Assembly (NCBI RefSeq): GCF_024679245.1
Contig: NC_090184.1
Coordinates: 5,522,547 to 5,586,546 of the forward strand
DNA: 64,000 nt
Source of the DNA: Pseudorasbora parva
Taxonomy: Eukaryota > Chordata > Actinopteri > Cypriniformes > Gobionidae
Direction: 5' to 3'
The notes beneath the pieces were generated by a model. It made no database searches and had not been told where the DNA came from. It saw only the letters and a program-made list of their open reading frames with translations. Position numbers and translations under genes: made by a program. This document shows positions 42,729 to 56,285 of the stretch, in pieces; position 1 is the first letter of the stretch, and each line of letters opens with the position of its first letter.

Positions 42729-44806
42729 TTTGGATCTGTTCACTAACATACTAAAGCACATGTAAAATACTTGCATTTAATTTTAAATTTACTCAAACGT
42801 AATTTCATCATTACAAATGTGTAATTAAAAATATTAAAAATGTTCAATTTGCAAATATAAATGAAAATTCAGCCCGGACTTTTGTGGAGATCCTACAATC
42901 CATCTGTCGTGGAGCAACTATGCTCGAACCAGAGCTGTTCGGACCAATCAAATTGTCAGGATGGGATCTTTACGATGATGAACAGATGAACAACAGTAAC
43001 TTAATCATCTACGTCGAGCGATTGGGTTGAATTTGTTGGTTCGGTTGAAACACGCACATAATCACAGCCCAATGGAACAGTATCAGACTCATATTCTGAC
43101 TAGAATGATGAAGTCAGGCTACTAAAGTCTACTACTAGGACAGTCTCCCGTACCTGAAGCTCATCTTTAAAATGATAAAGAGACTGAGCATGTGGCACAT
43201 CTGGACATACGCTCTTCTCCATCATTTGATCGTCATCATTTGATGAATTACATGCTCAACAGAGATGCACTCATACTTCTCTTTTTGATGAGAATGTTTA
43301 CCAACTACTTTCTGTGTTATGCAGCCCTGAGGTCTGTGAATAAGGTGCATTCTAGAAAAAGCTTAAAAATGATAAATAAATGTGCAAAACATTTATATAT
43401 CAAAGCATATTTCCCTGTACAATTTGAAACAAGAAAAAGAAATGTTGGTTTGTGAGCAAATCAATTTTGATTTTGGCCTAATGAATGGTTTGATTCACAA
43501 ACACGAATGATCAAAGTGAGCATGAATCAAAAACCAACTCTCATGAGAACTCGATGACAGCTTCCAAATTTAGCCTAGCTATTTGAAGTGAATTAGATTT
43601 TTTTCTCTTTATTTGCACAAGACATATAACGTGTTTTTTGATGCAATATATTGGCACCTGAAAATTAATAATGGGGTAATTAATCAGAATAAAAACAATC
43701 TGAATTAAGTTTGCAAGAAGCGATTAATCAATAAAACAAAAGTTCAAGGACAAGTTATTGATTTTGTGGCAGCCTCAGCTCGCCTAACTTGCCTGCGTTC
43801 CATTTTGGGAACAGTTAAAAAGTTGGAGATGGGTCAAGTGGAAAAATGACGTATTATGTAAATAACCCGTGTCAAAAATAGCCCTTCAAATGAAATGCAG
43901 AGACAAGGCCATTTTAGCTGTTTATGTGCTTATGACCACTAAGTTGGCTGTGTAATGCATCCAAGCTGCAGAGACCTATTGCAAACAGTTGTATCCCACA
44001 TCAGTCGGTAACCATCTGCATTCACACACCCTTTGCCAGGGGCGGCAAGTCGAACAAGCACAGGAGACTGGTAGAAAGTATGTTACTCATTCACCAAAGT
44101 TAACACTTTACCCAACAGTACTTGGATTGTACAAAAAAACATATTAGCATGAAATGATCTGGTTATTATAAATGTGCACTGTAGTTTTGCCGTCTGCACT
44201 TTAATTATTGCTCCAGCTCTTTAAAGTGTGCTGGATTTTTGGCTCTCAGCGTTTTTATTATAGTAATCATCTGGCTAAAAATTCATTCAGAAAATGATTC
44301 TGAATAATAATTATTAAAACATTGTTGGGGTAATGCATTTTAAGTAACGTGGATTATGTAATTAAATTACTTTTTCAAATAAGTGACTTTGTTTTCCTAT
44401 TTATTGATTGACAACTCTCCTGTCACTATATTGAGAGTGAGTCATGCTGCCTTCACGAAATTATCATAAATATGAGTTTTTGAACCGGTTCTTTTTAGTG
44501 AACCGGGCGAACCAGTTCACCAAATCGGACTGAATCGTTCTAAACGGTTCGTGTCTCAAATCAGCGCTGACCACACACGAGCCGCTAATACTGAGCATGA
44601 GCGAGTAACTGAATGAGCAGCGGTCCTCATCGGATCAGCAGTACAGAATCGAAAACTATTTCTCTTGGAAACGTTCAATACTGAGGACCGACGAGCCGAT
44701 AAGCAGAGCCTCTTCATAAACACGATGCTCTTCTCGACTTTCCGGCTACCGCTGCGTTCCCACGAGGCTTCAGCACGAGACACAACTAGCCGGCTAAAAC
44801 AGGTCA
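42729..44806. other. no gene recognised
   Basis: AT-rich with short frames. No element termini paired. 44460-44800 is GC-richer (gaaccgggcgaaccagttca) and probably repeat-derived. Confidence 0.45.
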
Positions 44807-45139
44807 ATTTAAAGAATGGCTAAGTGGCTAAACGCATCTTGTTGTCATGTAAGGGACCTGTTCTTGTTGGACAGACATTTAAATTGCATTTTGTGTCTGT
44901 TAAGAGGCACAAAGACACCCGTTACGTCTATGCCCCCATAGCTGCCGTTTTAGCTGAGGGGGGGCTCTGGGCATTAACTGTAATAACGCCGTGTTTCAAG
45001 CACCAATCCGGTTCATTTTTTTTCTATAGACTGTCCTCACAAAGATATAACGATCAAGACAAACTTAAAAATTCGCCGGAGTTGTCCTTTAAGGAAATAA
45101 CATAGTTTAATATGAAAAAGTGGTGAAGTATCCCTTTAA
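44807..45139 (-). mobile_element. TTAA-associated element ends (two right termini)
   Basis: cgccggagttgtcct before TTAA at 45089-45092, and tggtgaagtatccct before TTAA at 45136-45139, are both end-like and differ from each other. The first probably belongs to an element starting at the ttaaag at 44807; its inner sequence (aggcacaaagacacccgtta) looks dispersed. The second lacks a left partner. Confidence 0.5.
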
Positions 45140-45315
45140 GACTTCTCTCTTTTCCTTAGTAAAAATTTCTCTCAGCAGTTTTGTGAATAGGTTTTAAGAG
45201 AAAGCTCGTAACTAAGAACTTTTACTGTCATTTAGGAGAACTCTTAGTGCTAAGATAAAATGTTTAGTGAATACAGCCTCTGAATAAGATATTTTACGTA
45301 AAAGATGTTTACATA

Positions 45316-46259
45316 TAGCCTGGCTCTGCCCTCCAACGTACTTCCGCTCAATTTTCATTTTCCTTCAGTACTACGTCTGGGACTGCTGTGTAGTCTTAGG
45401 TTTTCTCTGAACAAATTTTTACCGGTCCAATCAGCGAACAGAGGGAGTGGCTGAGAATGATGACGTTGATGTCGAGCGCTAGTTTGAGATGTAGTTCAGT
45501 AATGGCGGTGGAGAAAGATGCAAACTAAACCATTCATTGCATTGTGGCACCTCTGCCGAATATCCAGAAGTTAAAGCCGGAGCAATAACAGTCTTTGCTG
45601 GGGTTTGTTGGTGGCCATGATGTTGTGGCCCTCCAACGGTAAATTCGGGAAAAGTTTGATTTTCCAGATCGCTTCGTTAGTGATGAAGGAGTTGGCTGAA
45701 GCTATTGGACGGTAATTGTTTCTCGTGGGGTCGGAAGGTATTGCCATCATTTAAGTTAAAGGGACTGGTCAGTTATTCTATTGCCGTCCGTCTCTCACCA
45801 CCCGCGTAAAAATCCCCGGCCAAGTTACCTAACGTTACTGCTTTTGACAAACGCAAGGTCGTGTTGATGTAACAGCTGTCCGAATCCACATCTCTCGAGT
45901 TTTCAACAATATATCACTTCAAAATTCACTGTTTGTAATCATTTTTGACCACTGCAGAATCACAATCTGAATGCATGAGTTTTAGGTTTTATCCTATAGT
46001 TTTATCACTGAGGTGGCATGCACATGTGCACTTTTATTTTGTCGGATTTCCATGAGTGAAACGGGCGAAGGGCTCATGACATACGTCACGACCAAACGTT
46101 AGCGATTGGTTATGGGAGATCCAGAGTGGCTTAGGGCAGATCCAATAGTTTTAAACCTCAACAGGGTGCCCGCCTTCGCGGAAATAAACCCTTGTCAATG
46201 GAGAGTGGCCAGACTCTATGTACAAATTAAATGTACAAGAGTCTGGTAAAACCAGGCTA
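45316..46259. mobile_element. hAT-like non-autonomous element (944 bp) with target duplication
   Basis: tagcctgg at the left and ccaggcta at the right are perfect 8-bp inverted ends. gtttacata immediately precedes (45307-45315) and follows (46260-46268) them, an 8-9 bp target duplication. No transposase frame. A short complementary pair near the right end (gagtctgg and ccagactc) may add a subterminal hairpin. Confidence 0.85.
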
Positions 46260-46268
46260 GTTTACATA

Positions 46269-47831
46269 TAGTCTGCAAGAAAAAATAAATAACACAATGC
46301 ATTAAGAGCCGGAATGAAAATTTATTGTCTTCACGGGAAACATGTAAGTATATTCTGTTGCTTCTGGAGGCAAGTACTAAATGACAATAATATATACATT
46401 TAAGCAAAATAAGAAATATTTGGATATCTTCATCCTGTTGAATGAGTGATATTGACTGGTTATTAATACTTATAAAGCACATATTAATGCATTATTCTGC
46501 ATGAGCGTATCTTACTTAATTAGTTAATTACCTTACTATCTGTTAATAAGCAGTAATTAGGAATTTATTCAGGCAAAAGTCATAGTTAATAGTGAGAATT
46601 GGACAGTGTGACCGAAAAACAATATTATGAGTATATTTTATATTAATTTCATTTATTATTTTTGTGATTTGAATTGTCTGTGATACAGAACTTGCATGTT
46701 TAAGAATTGTACATATCTCACAGTCATCCGCTATATCCACAAAAAGTGCTTTAAAAAGTAAGATTCATTCCTCATTCCTCTGTTCATGCTTTATTTATTT
46801 TTCCAGTCTTGATGGAACTGGACAGATTAATGGCTGAAGTGTAAAAGTCAAATCTATGCGGTTTAGTAATGCGCAGTGTCCTCAACCATTATGTGAATTT
46901 CAGAACACTTTGTTCTTTCCTAATAACACAGAAATACAGTACAAAACCTTTTACAAATAAATCAGGCATCAACCCACTGAACATTAACAGAAACATTAGA
47001 AACAGCTGTCATCTTTGTTGCTTGTTCTCATGCAGTCTATCTCTTAATCTTTATCTCTAGCTAAAACACACTTTACTATAAAACCAGACCAACAAAAGAC
47101 ACAGTACACCTGCAAACACACTACAAAACATGGCAACAATATAGTATCATTTAACTAAGCTGGATGGCTGTTAGTATATGACGGAATGGAGAATATTTGT
47201 CAAAAGGAGCGAGTCATTATTGATCTATAAGAGAAAGGAAGAAAAACAGTTTGGAGCTGAATGAAAGGAGGGTTGCTGTTAAGTGAACAAAACTGCTAAT
47301 GGAAACTTTAATAGGCACTTTGAATAGAAAAAAACAGGAATCTTTTGCAAAGAACTTTCAGTGGTATGACTCAGAGTTAGTGGCACCATGACACACCCAA
47401 ACCTATTTGATGTTCAGAGGCCATTAAGTTTAACTTTGGCGGGTTAAAAAAGCGCAGAGTCAACACAACTGGAGTAGGGGCCCTACGGAGGAACAAAAGC
47501 ACACTCATGTTTTATAGAGTCATGTGACTCTTAAATTAGAAGACAAAATACCTATAAAGACAATCACAAGACAACAATCATTTACTCACCCTCATGTGAG
47601 TCCAACCCTTGTTTTCTTCTGAGGAACACCTAAAGAGAACACAAAGATATTTAGAAAAAAGAAAATCGTTTTTTTTTTTTGTTGTTGTTGTTGGTCTATC
47701 CAATAATAGTCAGTGAGGTCCGATGTTGTTTGAACCCCAGTGATCTCTAAAATCTCTTATTTTGTGTTCTATATCAGAAAGAACATTAGGGTGAGTAAAT
47801 GTTCATGGAATTTCTTGGTTGAACTGTCCCT
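46269..47831. other. no gene recognised
   Basis: AT-rich sequence with short frames. Nothing exon-like or element-like that I can support. Confidence 0.5.
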
Positions 47832-48545
47832 TAAATTGTTAGTTCACCCAAAAATGACACTCTCACTCAAGCTATAGGTAAGCTGTATAACTTTCTTCCT
47901 TTCGCCAAACAAAATGGGAGTTATATTACAAAATATCCTGGCTCTTCCAGGCTTTATAATTGGAGTGAATAGAACCTGAGATTTTGAAACCCAAAAAGGC
48001 GCATACATCCGTCAATCCACAGGCTCCAGGGGGGTGATAAAGGCCATCTGGGACAAAGTGATGCGTTTCTGTACGAAAATTATACATAATTTTAACTTTA
48101 TAAACTGTAATCTCTAGCTTCTCCATCTACACGTTCATGAGAGAGTCAAGTTCGGGTGGAAGAGTGACCTTTGACCCGGTGCATGATGTAGGATGTATGA
48201 GCGTAAGCTCAGGTGAGAGTAGACACCTCTCGCCGTTCAATCAAACAAACACAAGCTGCTCCCACATTTCTCTTTAAAACTTCTCGTTGTAGACTTCATA
48301 ATTCATGACTGGTGTTTTGTTTTGCTCTGTCCTCTGCTTTCATCAATACATCATGTGTCGGGTCAGAGGTTACACTTCTGCCAGACTCTCGTGCAGCTGT
48401 TACCGGAAGCAAAGGATTCTAGTTAATAAAGTTAGAAATATGGATTTTTTTCTTACAAAAGCCCATCACTTCGGCCGTGTGGATTACTTTTATGATGTAT
48501 GGATGTGCCTTTTTTGGTTAGTTCTAAAAATCATTATGTTTTCGA
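47832..48545. mobile_element. TTAA-family element, left portion (relative of 16853-18398)
   Basis: ttaaattgttagttcaccca starts it. Interior blocks (aatatcctggctcttccagg; gggtcagaggt; tggattacttttatgat) match the family at 16853-18398. The right terminus is missing where it meets the element at 48657. Confidence 0.65.
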
Positions 48546-48656
48546 AATGTTAAAGAGTAGTCCACAACACAGCTATAATGATGGCGATATCATTAGAATG
48601 ACTTTTAGAATTATTATTTTTAGCTTGACAGCTTATCAAAATACATTCTGGTTTAT

Positions 48657-49206
48657 GGGTCCTACACACTGTGCGATTTTTCAAAATCCTTTGCGAATGT
48701 CCCTTGTCAGACTGTACGAACATGATTCCCGATGTAAGCCATGTCACACTGTAAGATCTCAGTTGGCATTAATGTCAGACTGCATGATAGTTAAGGCGCG
48801 CTAAAAACGGACGCGCAAGAAAAACTCGTCCGGAGTTTTATATCATCAATGAATGACACGTTGGGTGACAGTGAGCTGCATTACACGCGGGACTGAAATG
48901 CTGGCTACAAAGAAATCTCTAGCACTCGTTTTGGTCATAGTTTGTCATGAAAAACCGTGGAATTTGACTGTCGTCGTAGGAGAAGTCACACTGCAGAATT
49001 GTGTGCCAAATCTTCTGACACTGCCAGAATTTCATCTGAGGTAAAATTTAAATGCAGCGTTCATTAATCGGCTGCCGGTAAACATGTCAAACTAATAACC
49101 AAAGACATCAGATTTTAGCCTAGGATCTGAGGAATCTTTTAGGATTTGCTAAATTTGTCTCAGACGGCCAAATCGTGGCCAAAATCGCACAGTGTGCACC
49201 CGGCTT
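48657..49206. mobile_element. short non-autonomous DNA element (about 550 bp)
   Basis: The left end gggtcctacacactgtgcga (plus tttt) is inverted at the right, where the reverse complement reads gggtgcacactgtgcgattt. No coding motif. A related fragment lies at 27113-27290. Confidence 0.65.
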
Positions 49207-49406
49207 TAGAGTGCTCGAGCATTTAAAGTGGCAGATGAAAAAACTGCAGAATGCGTTTCGAATAAACAGAACTATATCGTCCCCTTTACAGTTATGGTTC
49301 TTGATATGTGAATGGGCTTTCATTTCCTAAGTCAATACAAACGTGCTATCTTTCCATGCAAATGAGGTTTATCATCATGATTAAATCCCAGTGCTATTAG
49401 CCCTGC

Positions 49407-49822
49407 ACATTTAGGGCCAGATTTACTAAACAGGGCAAATAAGTGTGAAAGCACAATCCCATAAAAGTGTAGATGGGAGTGGATAGTTCTGCGCATGATC
49501 TACTGATGACGTGCAAATTAAAGAACACATGCAGACGCAGCCGGATCATTTCCATAATGACCAACACAATCTATCAAGAGCAGCGCAAATTAGTCTGGTA
49601 TAAGACATGATTTTTTTGTGTGGTTATTAATGCCGCTAACACCAGTAAATAGACTAACGCAAACCGTAGTAAATCACCTTGCATGATTTGTAGGGAAACA
49701 AAATTAACCCTGCCCACTCCTTTTCAGCACTAATTCATCCCTGTGTGTCTTAAGTACATTTTGACAGTAGTTTTTTTTTAAGCCAAAAAAGGCTTTGCAC
49801 TGATTCAAGCGAATGGTAAATC
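49407..49822. mobile_element. possible short element with gg(c)tggattta-type ends
   Basis: agggccagatttactaaaca at the left and, as reverse complement, ataggctggatttaccattc at the right suggest imperfect inverted ends about 415 bp apart. No target duplication read. Confidence 0.35.
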
Positions 49823-50252
49823 CAGCCTATTGTTTCTAGTGTGTGTACATTTTTAGCAATCATGGCAGAAGTAATTCAGCCGATGATGATCAAATGATGC
49901 AGTAGAGCATTATAACTGGGCTCATATTCAGACATATGGTGTACACCAGGACACTTTCTGCATCTTAAGAGTCAATGCAGGTGCCTGGATCACAGTGGTG
50001 AACTTGTGCTGCTGTACACAAAGTTATAAAAATCATTAAGATTATGATGATAAAGATGACGGTTCATCTAAAACTCTTCCTTTATTTTATTTATACTGTA
50101 GCATAGTAGAGGGGCGAAAGAGAAGTGACTGGAACATGATCAAGGTTGAACCTAAACCTTGGATACCAATAACCATCCGATCCTATATGCTCTGTTTTAA
50201 TGAAATTAGGCACATATTTGTGAGAAGAGAATAATAAATCATTAGATAGAAA
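49823..50252. other. no gene recognised
   Basis: Short frames only. Confidence 0.45.
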
Positions 50253-50530
50253 TTAAAGCCACAATATGTAATTTTCCACCACTAGAGGTCGCTTGATTTC
50301 ACAGAGATTTTATTATGCAGAGCATAATAAAATGTTTCTTCCGCTCATGCTTATGTTGGGTAACGCAGCACTGTTTTTATCATATTACACACACATCTAT
50401 CACACACGCTCACCGTCTAATAAAACGCATCAGATATTCAAGCATATTTAATGTTTCCATGGTTTATACAAAATAACAAATTTAAATTTTGGGTAACGCG
50501 AGTATGATGTCATTGATAGGTGACGCACAT
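50253..50530. mobile_element. TTAA-family element end (agccacaatatgtaa type)
   Basis: TTAA at 50253-50256 is followed by agccacaatatgtaatttt and ccactagaggtcgct. The terminus resembles 51621 (agctacactgtgtaact) and 63839. The right end was not found. Confidence 0.5.
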
Positions 50531-50567
50531 ACATGGTTCGTGTCCATGTTAAAATAGATTATTTATT

Positions 50568-50570
<3 letters not shown>

Positions 50571-50604
<34 letters not shown>
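50571..50604. repeat. (AT)n microsatellite
   Basis: Seventeen at dinucleotides between gta and cacaca. Confidence 0.95.
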
Positions 50605-50612
<8 letters not shown>

Positions 50613-50619
50613 TTCATAT

Positions 50620-50780
50620 TTTTGGCTCACATTCACCCATTCATACACCGACGGCGATGTCAGCCATGTAAGGCGCCATCCAGCTCGAAACTTGGTCAGA
50701 TGGAACCGAAGATTAAACCACCAACCTTTCTGTTTGTAGACAACCTACATGAACCACTGAACCACTGTCGCTGCAGCAGA
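50620..50780. repeat. possible dispersed fish repeat (SINE-tail-like)
   Basis: gtcagccatgtaaggcgcca and ccaccaacctttctgtttgt, ending gaaccactgtcgctgcagca, resemble a short repeat widely seen in fish introns. No tRNA-like promoter could be read, so the class is open. It forms the truncation point of the adjacent Tc1 element. Confidence 0.4.
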
Positions 50781-51665
50781 TTAAAGATGCTCGACTGGGT
50801 TGAGATCCGGTGACTGTGGGGGCCATTTTAGTACAGTGAACTCATTGTCATGCTCAAGAAAACAATTTGAAATGATTCGAGCTTTGTGACATGCTGCATT
50901 ATCCTGCTGGAAGTAGCCATCAGAGGATGGGTACATGGTGGTCATAAAGGGATGAACATGGTCAGAAACAATGCTCAGGTAGGCTGTGGCATTTAAATGA
51001 TGCCCAATTGGCACTAAGGGGCCTAAAGTGTGCCAAGAAAACATGCCCCACACCATTACACCACCACCACCAGCCTGCACAGTGGTAACAAGGCATGATG
51101 GATCCATGTTCTCATTCTGTTTATGCGAAATTCTGACTCTACCATCTGAATGTCTCAACAGAAATCGAGACTCATCAGACCAGGCAACATTTTTCCAGTC
51201 TTCAACTGTCCAATTTTGGTGAGCTTGTGCTAATTGTAGCCTCTTTTTCCTATTTGTAGTGGAGATGAGGGGTACCCAGTGGGGTATTCTGCTGTTGTAG
51301 CCCATCCGCCTCAAGGTTGTGCGTGTTGTGGCTTCACAAATGCTTTGCTGCATACCTCGGTTGTAACGAGTGGTTATTTCAGTCAAAGTTGCTCTTCTAT
51401 CAGCTTGAATCAGTCGGCCCATTCTCCTCGGACCTCTAGCATCAACAAGGCATTTTTGCCCAAAGGACTGCCACATACTGGATGTTTTTCCCTTTTCACA
51501 CCATTCTTTGTAAACCCTAGAAATGGTTGTGCGTGAAAAACCCAGTAACTCAGCAGATTGTGAAATACTCATACCGGCCCGTCTGGTACCAACAACCATG
51601 CCACGCTCAAAATTGCTTAAAGCTACACTGTGTAACTTTTTTAGTTTATTCTCAGCTAAAAACAC
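50781..51665 (-). CDS. Tc1/mariner transposase ORF (294 codons, DD36E), chimeric N-terminus, truncated C-terminus
   Basis: Cut-and-paste transposase acting at TA sites. Residues about 16-60 form the N-terminal helix-turn-helix (F-E-R-G-M-V-V-G, then S-A-E-L-L-G-F-S-R-T-T-I-S-R); a second DNA-binding region follows to about 125. Catalytic residues visible: Asp164 (W-S-D-E-S-R-F), Asp255 (F-Q-Q-D-N-A), Glu292 (S-P-D-L-N-P-V-E), with 36 residues between the last two, as reported for DD36E (Incomer-type) elements; a G-G-G-G-V-M-V-W-G box lies at about 199-207. The stop directly after V-E-H-L and loss of the normal C-terminal 40-50 residues mark truncation. The first 15 residues come from the TTAA insertion. 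Probably inactive despite the complete triad. Confidence 0.88.
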   Translation of the reverse strand: MFLAENKLKKLHSVALSNFERGMVVGTRRAGMSISQSAELLGFSRTTISRVYKEWCEKGKTSSMWQSFGQKCLVDARGPRRMGRLIQADRRATLTEITTRYNRGMQQSICEATTRTTLRRMGYNSRIPHWVPLISTTNRKKRLQLAQAHQNWTVEDWKNVAWSDESRFLLRHSDGRVRISHKQNENMDPSCLVTTVQAGGGGVMVWGMFSWHTLGPLVPIGHHLNATAYLSIVSDHVHPFMTTMYPSSDGYFQQDNAACHKARIISNCFLEHDNEFTVLKWPPQSPDLNPVEHL

Positions 51666-52597
51666 TTAGGTTGTGTGTTCACCAAAGCGTTTTTTTACTG
51701 GCTGCCGTTTTCAATGAGAGTGCCACGTTTTTAGAACACCTGAAGCGCACCGAGGCGCTGAGCGAGTATTTCACGTGCTGAGCACTCAGCGTTTTTTACT
51801 GGTCGCCGAGAGTTGAAGAATGTTCAACTTTGAGTAAAACGCAGCGCTCATCACTGTCACTCTTCACCCAGCCGTTCAATCACAGTGGAGGAGGGGCGGG
51901 ACAAACACAGCACAGACCAACCGCCACATTCTGCGTGTCGTCATCAGATGACAAGCAATAATAACGGAACAAAATGATTTAAAACAAGAGCCAGAGCAAA
52001 TACTTTAAATTGTATCTGCAATTTTATATAGAATCAATACCGGAACAAACTACCTGTGAAATTAGTAAGACCTCCGCGGATTTTCCGTATCATAACAAGA
52101 GTCTCAACTGAAGAAAAAAAAAACATTGTCTGCTAAAACGCTCTCAAGCGCTCACAGCGAGGCGTTTTCAGCTGAGCGCCTAGCATTTTCAGCTGGCTAC
52201 AAACGCTTTGGTGGACACACGGCCTTAAAATATATGTGCTCATTAATGTATATTTACTTCTTTCAAGTAATAAAGTATTCTCGTAAGTTTATAATACGCC
52301 ATTGAAAATACATACAGGTGAGGGGTTCGAATGCTGGTCACCATGTTGCCCCTCCATCTTGAAAGTGCATTAGCCAAAGAGGGACATACCCGTAAATTCA
52401 AGCTTCACTTTTCGCGTTTTAACACTTGATGTCACTCATGGACGAGGTCGAACTGGAAGCCATGTTAATCTTGGACTAAATCGGCCACCGTAGGAGTTAA
52501 AACGAAATTGAAATTGAAAGGAACAGAAACTATTATTCACTGGATTGTCATATACCTTTTCACCGCTAGATGGGGGGAAATATCACACAGTGTAGCT
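51621..52597. mobile_element. TTAA MITE inserted in the Tc1 transposase gene
   Basis: TTAA at 51617-51620 and 52598-52601 flank inverted ends agctacactgtgtaac and (reverse complement) agctacactgtgtgat. Removing the element plus one TTAA rejoins the Tc1 N-terminal coding region. Its own length is about 420 bp once the Harbinger-like insertion is taken out. Confidence 0.9.
51669..52224. mobile_element. Harbinger-like MITE (556 bp) nested in the TTAA MITE
   Basis: Ends are ggttgtgtgttcaccaaagc (left) and, as reverse complement, ggccgtgtgtccaccaaagc (right), followed by gtttt on the left and gttt on the right. The trinucleotide tta lies on both sides (51666-51668, 52225-52227), the TWA duplication typical of PIF/Harbinger. 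The GC-rich interior has repeated gcgct/agcgc motifs and no transposase. Confidence 0.87.
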
Positions 52598-52777
52598 TTA
52601 AATTACCTTTCTTTCCTTTCTGACATTCAGTTTGGAGTTCAGGAGATTGTCTTGACCAGGACCACACCCCTAAATGCATTATAGGTAATGGCCATGTGAT
52701 TGGTTGATTAGATAATTGCATTAATGAGAAATTGAACAGGTGTTCCTAATAATCCTTTAGGTGAGTGTATATATAAA

Positions 52778-52997
52778 CAGTACAGGCCAAAAGTTTGGAC
52801 ACATTACTATTTGTAATGTTTTACTTCTGCTTCTGCTCATCAAGCCTGCATTTATTTGATCAAAAATACAGAATTGTTTTAATATTGTGATATATTATTA
52901 CAATTTAAAATAATTGGTTTTCATGCAAAGCTGAATTTTCAGTATCATTCCTCCAGTCTTCATTACAAATAGTAATGTGTCACTTTGGCCTGTACTG
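52778..52997. mobile_element. TA-type MITE (220 bp)
   Basis: cagtacaggccaaaagtttg at the left and, as reverse complement, cagtacaggccaaagtgaca at the right. The inner acattactatttgt is also shared in inverted orientation. It abuts a long (TA)n tract on the right. Confidence 0.85.
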
Positions 52998-54640
<1,643 letters not shown>

Positions 54641-55905
54641 GGATCGCTGAGTGATAGGATAATGTGAGACATCAGGTAATGTGAGACACCCTGTATCTAG
54701 TCAACAGAACACATTTGTGGTCATATGACCATTATGTTTTAAAGCCTCTCCAATGACCCCTTGGCCATGAAGGAAAGGACCTTCATGGTGTTGTGGCCAG
54801 CATGTTTTTTTTTTTTTTTCTTCACAAAAATATATTTTTTTACATGTAAAAGTAACTTTTCTTGCTGTCAACTTAATCAACTTGTGCCAGAGCAAATTGA
54901 TTCAGGTAGAAAATGTATTACATGTAAATCAACTACCAACATATTAGCCTGAATTGCTAAGAGAGATCGTTTTTTTTCTAAAAATGTGGCGGTGGGGTAG
55001 AGACTAATGCTCTGGGGTAAAGTAAGACATGAGGCACAAGTTAAGTTTAGTCTTAAACATATTTTCATTTAATCTTACATGACGTTTGTCATAAACATTG
55101 TCAAAAAGCGCCAAGGCAATACAGCAGGAAGACAACCTGGGGCAAATGTCCCTATCAGTGATGTGGTGAAAGAAGCTGCCTCAAATCTAAAAGACTGGAG
55201 GAACTAAACAGAGAGAGCAACTCCTCATCTTTCCCTGTAACCTTCAGGGCTGGACAGTAGAGTAAGCCTAGTTGTAGAGTATGGCAGTAGGCTGATGTTC
55301 TGATCCAGGTGTGTCTAGTCCTGTGTTCTGAGTCCCAGGCTGTTCTAGCTGGTTCTGATTGTCCTTTGCTCTGACCCCCAGACACTACAGCTGGCTCTAA
55401 TGGTCCTGTGTTCTGAACTCCAGACTGTGTTCTGATCTAACTGGTTCTATGTGTCATGTTAATTAAAAGAGTTTGTGTTATATTATGTTTTATTTGATTT
55501 TGTTGTGCTTAATTGACCAATTCCTATGATTTTGTTAATAGCCCAACATTAGTTCTGGAATGTGTGGTTTTCAAGCTATCTGTCAGGATTCTAACTGTTA
55601 CAACATGTGTTGTTATGGTAGTTTCAGAGTGGATAAAGTAAGTCGTTCACTTTACCCCATTTATTTCTCTGGTTTGTCTCAGTTTACCCCTAAGCTGGGG
55701 TAAAGCGAGACACAAGAAGACTTTTTTTAAAACAATCAAATTTGCACTGACCTTCATCCTGAATAGATTCTGATCATTTCCATTGCTTGGGAACATCCTG
55801 AATTAATTGGAAATGTGTCGATTTTACTGATATATCATTTTAGCTAGCTAAGAGGGGAGAAAATGTAAAAAAATGTCTCACTTTACCCCACTCTCCCCTA
55901 CTATA
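54641..55905. mobile_element. decayed element rich in 'ggggtaaagtgagac' motifs
   Basis: Variants of ggggtaaagtaagacat or its complement occur at about 55013, 55648, 55694 and 55873, and aatgtgagacatc-like motifs at 54661-54690. The right edge gtctcactttaccccactct followed by cccc looks like a terminal sequence; the left partner is not evident. No coding motif. Confidence 0.5.
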
Positions 55906-56285
55906 CTTGTTTGCTGCAGATGAGGTGGTTGGCAAATGCGTATAAATAGTATGAGTGTGCAGTCTCCTGAAATGTATAGGCCAAAATGAGTTTTGGCATG
56001 CATATGGTATGCAGTTTTTTGTGTGCATATGATACGCACTTTATGGAGTGTTATACGCACAAACCAAACACCCCACCACCCCTATCCTACCCAAGAGCAT
56101 GTCATATACACGCCATAAAGTGCGTATCATATGATACGACTAATAAGCATTCATATATGAGAGTGTGTTGGGTAAACGGGCTGGAGCAGATCAGACAGGG
56201 GAGAATTCACACTGAACGAGGAACAACAAAGGAGACACAAGAGGAAACCCGATGGTGACAGGTAGCTTGTAGCTTGACGTAGTCC
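55906..56285. other. no gene recognised; small imperfect palindromes
   Basis: gcatatgatacgcactttat (56026) and its inverse cataaagtgcgtatcatatg (56112) form a spaced inverted repeat. Otherwise nothing gene-like. Confidence 0.5.

Larger units (their letters stand above)
50781..52767 (-). mobile_element. DD36E-type Tc1-like element, 3'-truncated, with two nested insertions
   Basis: The right end (reverse complement cactcacctaaaggattatt) lies at 52737-52767 beside TA and matches the terminus of copy 2 at 32180. The leader (52602-52736) and transposase (50781-51616) are separated by a TTAA element (51621-52597) that itself contains a Harbinger-like element (51669-52224). The 3' end, including the second terminal repeat, is missing at 50781. 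Confidence 0.92.
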
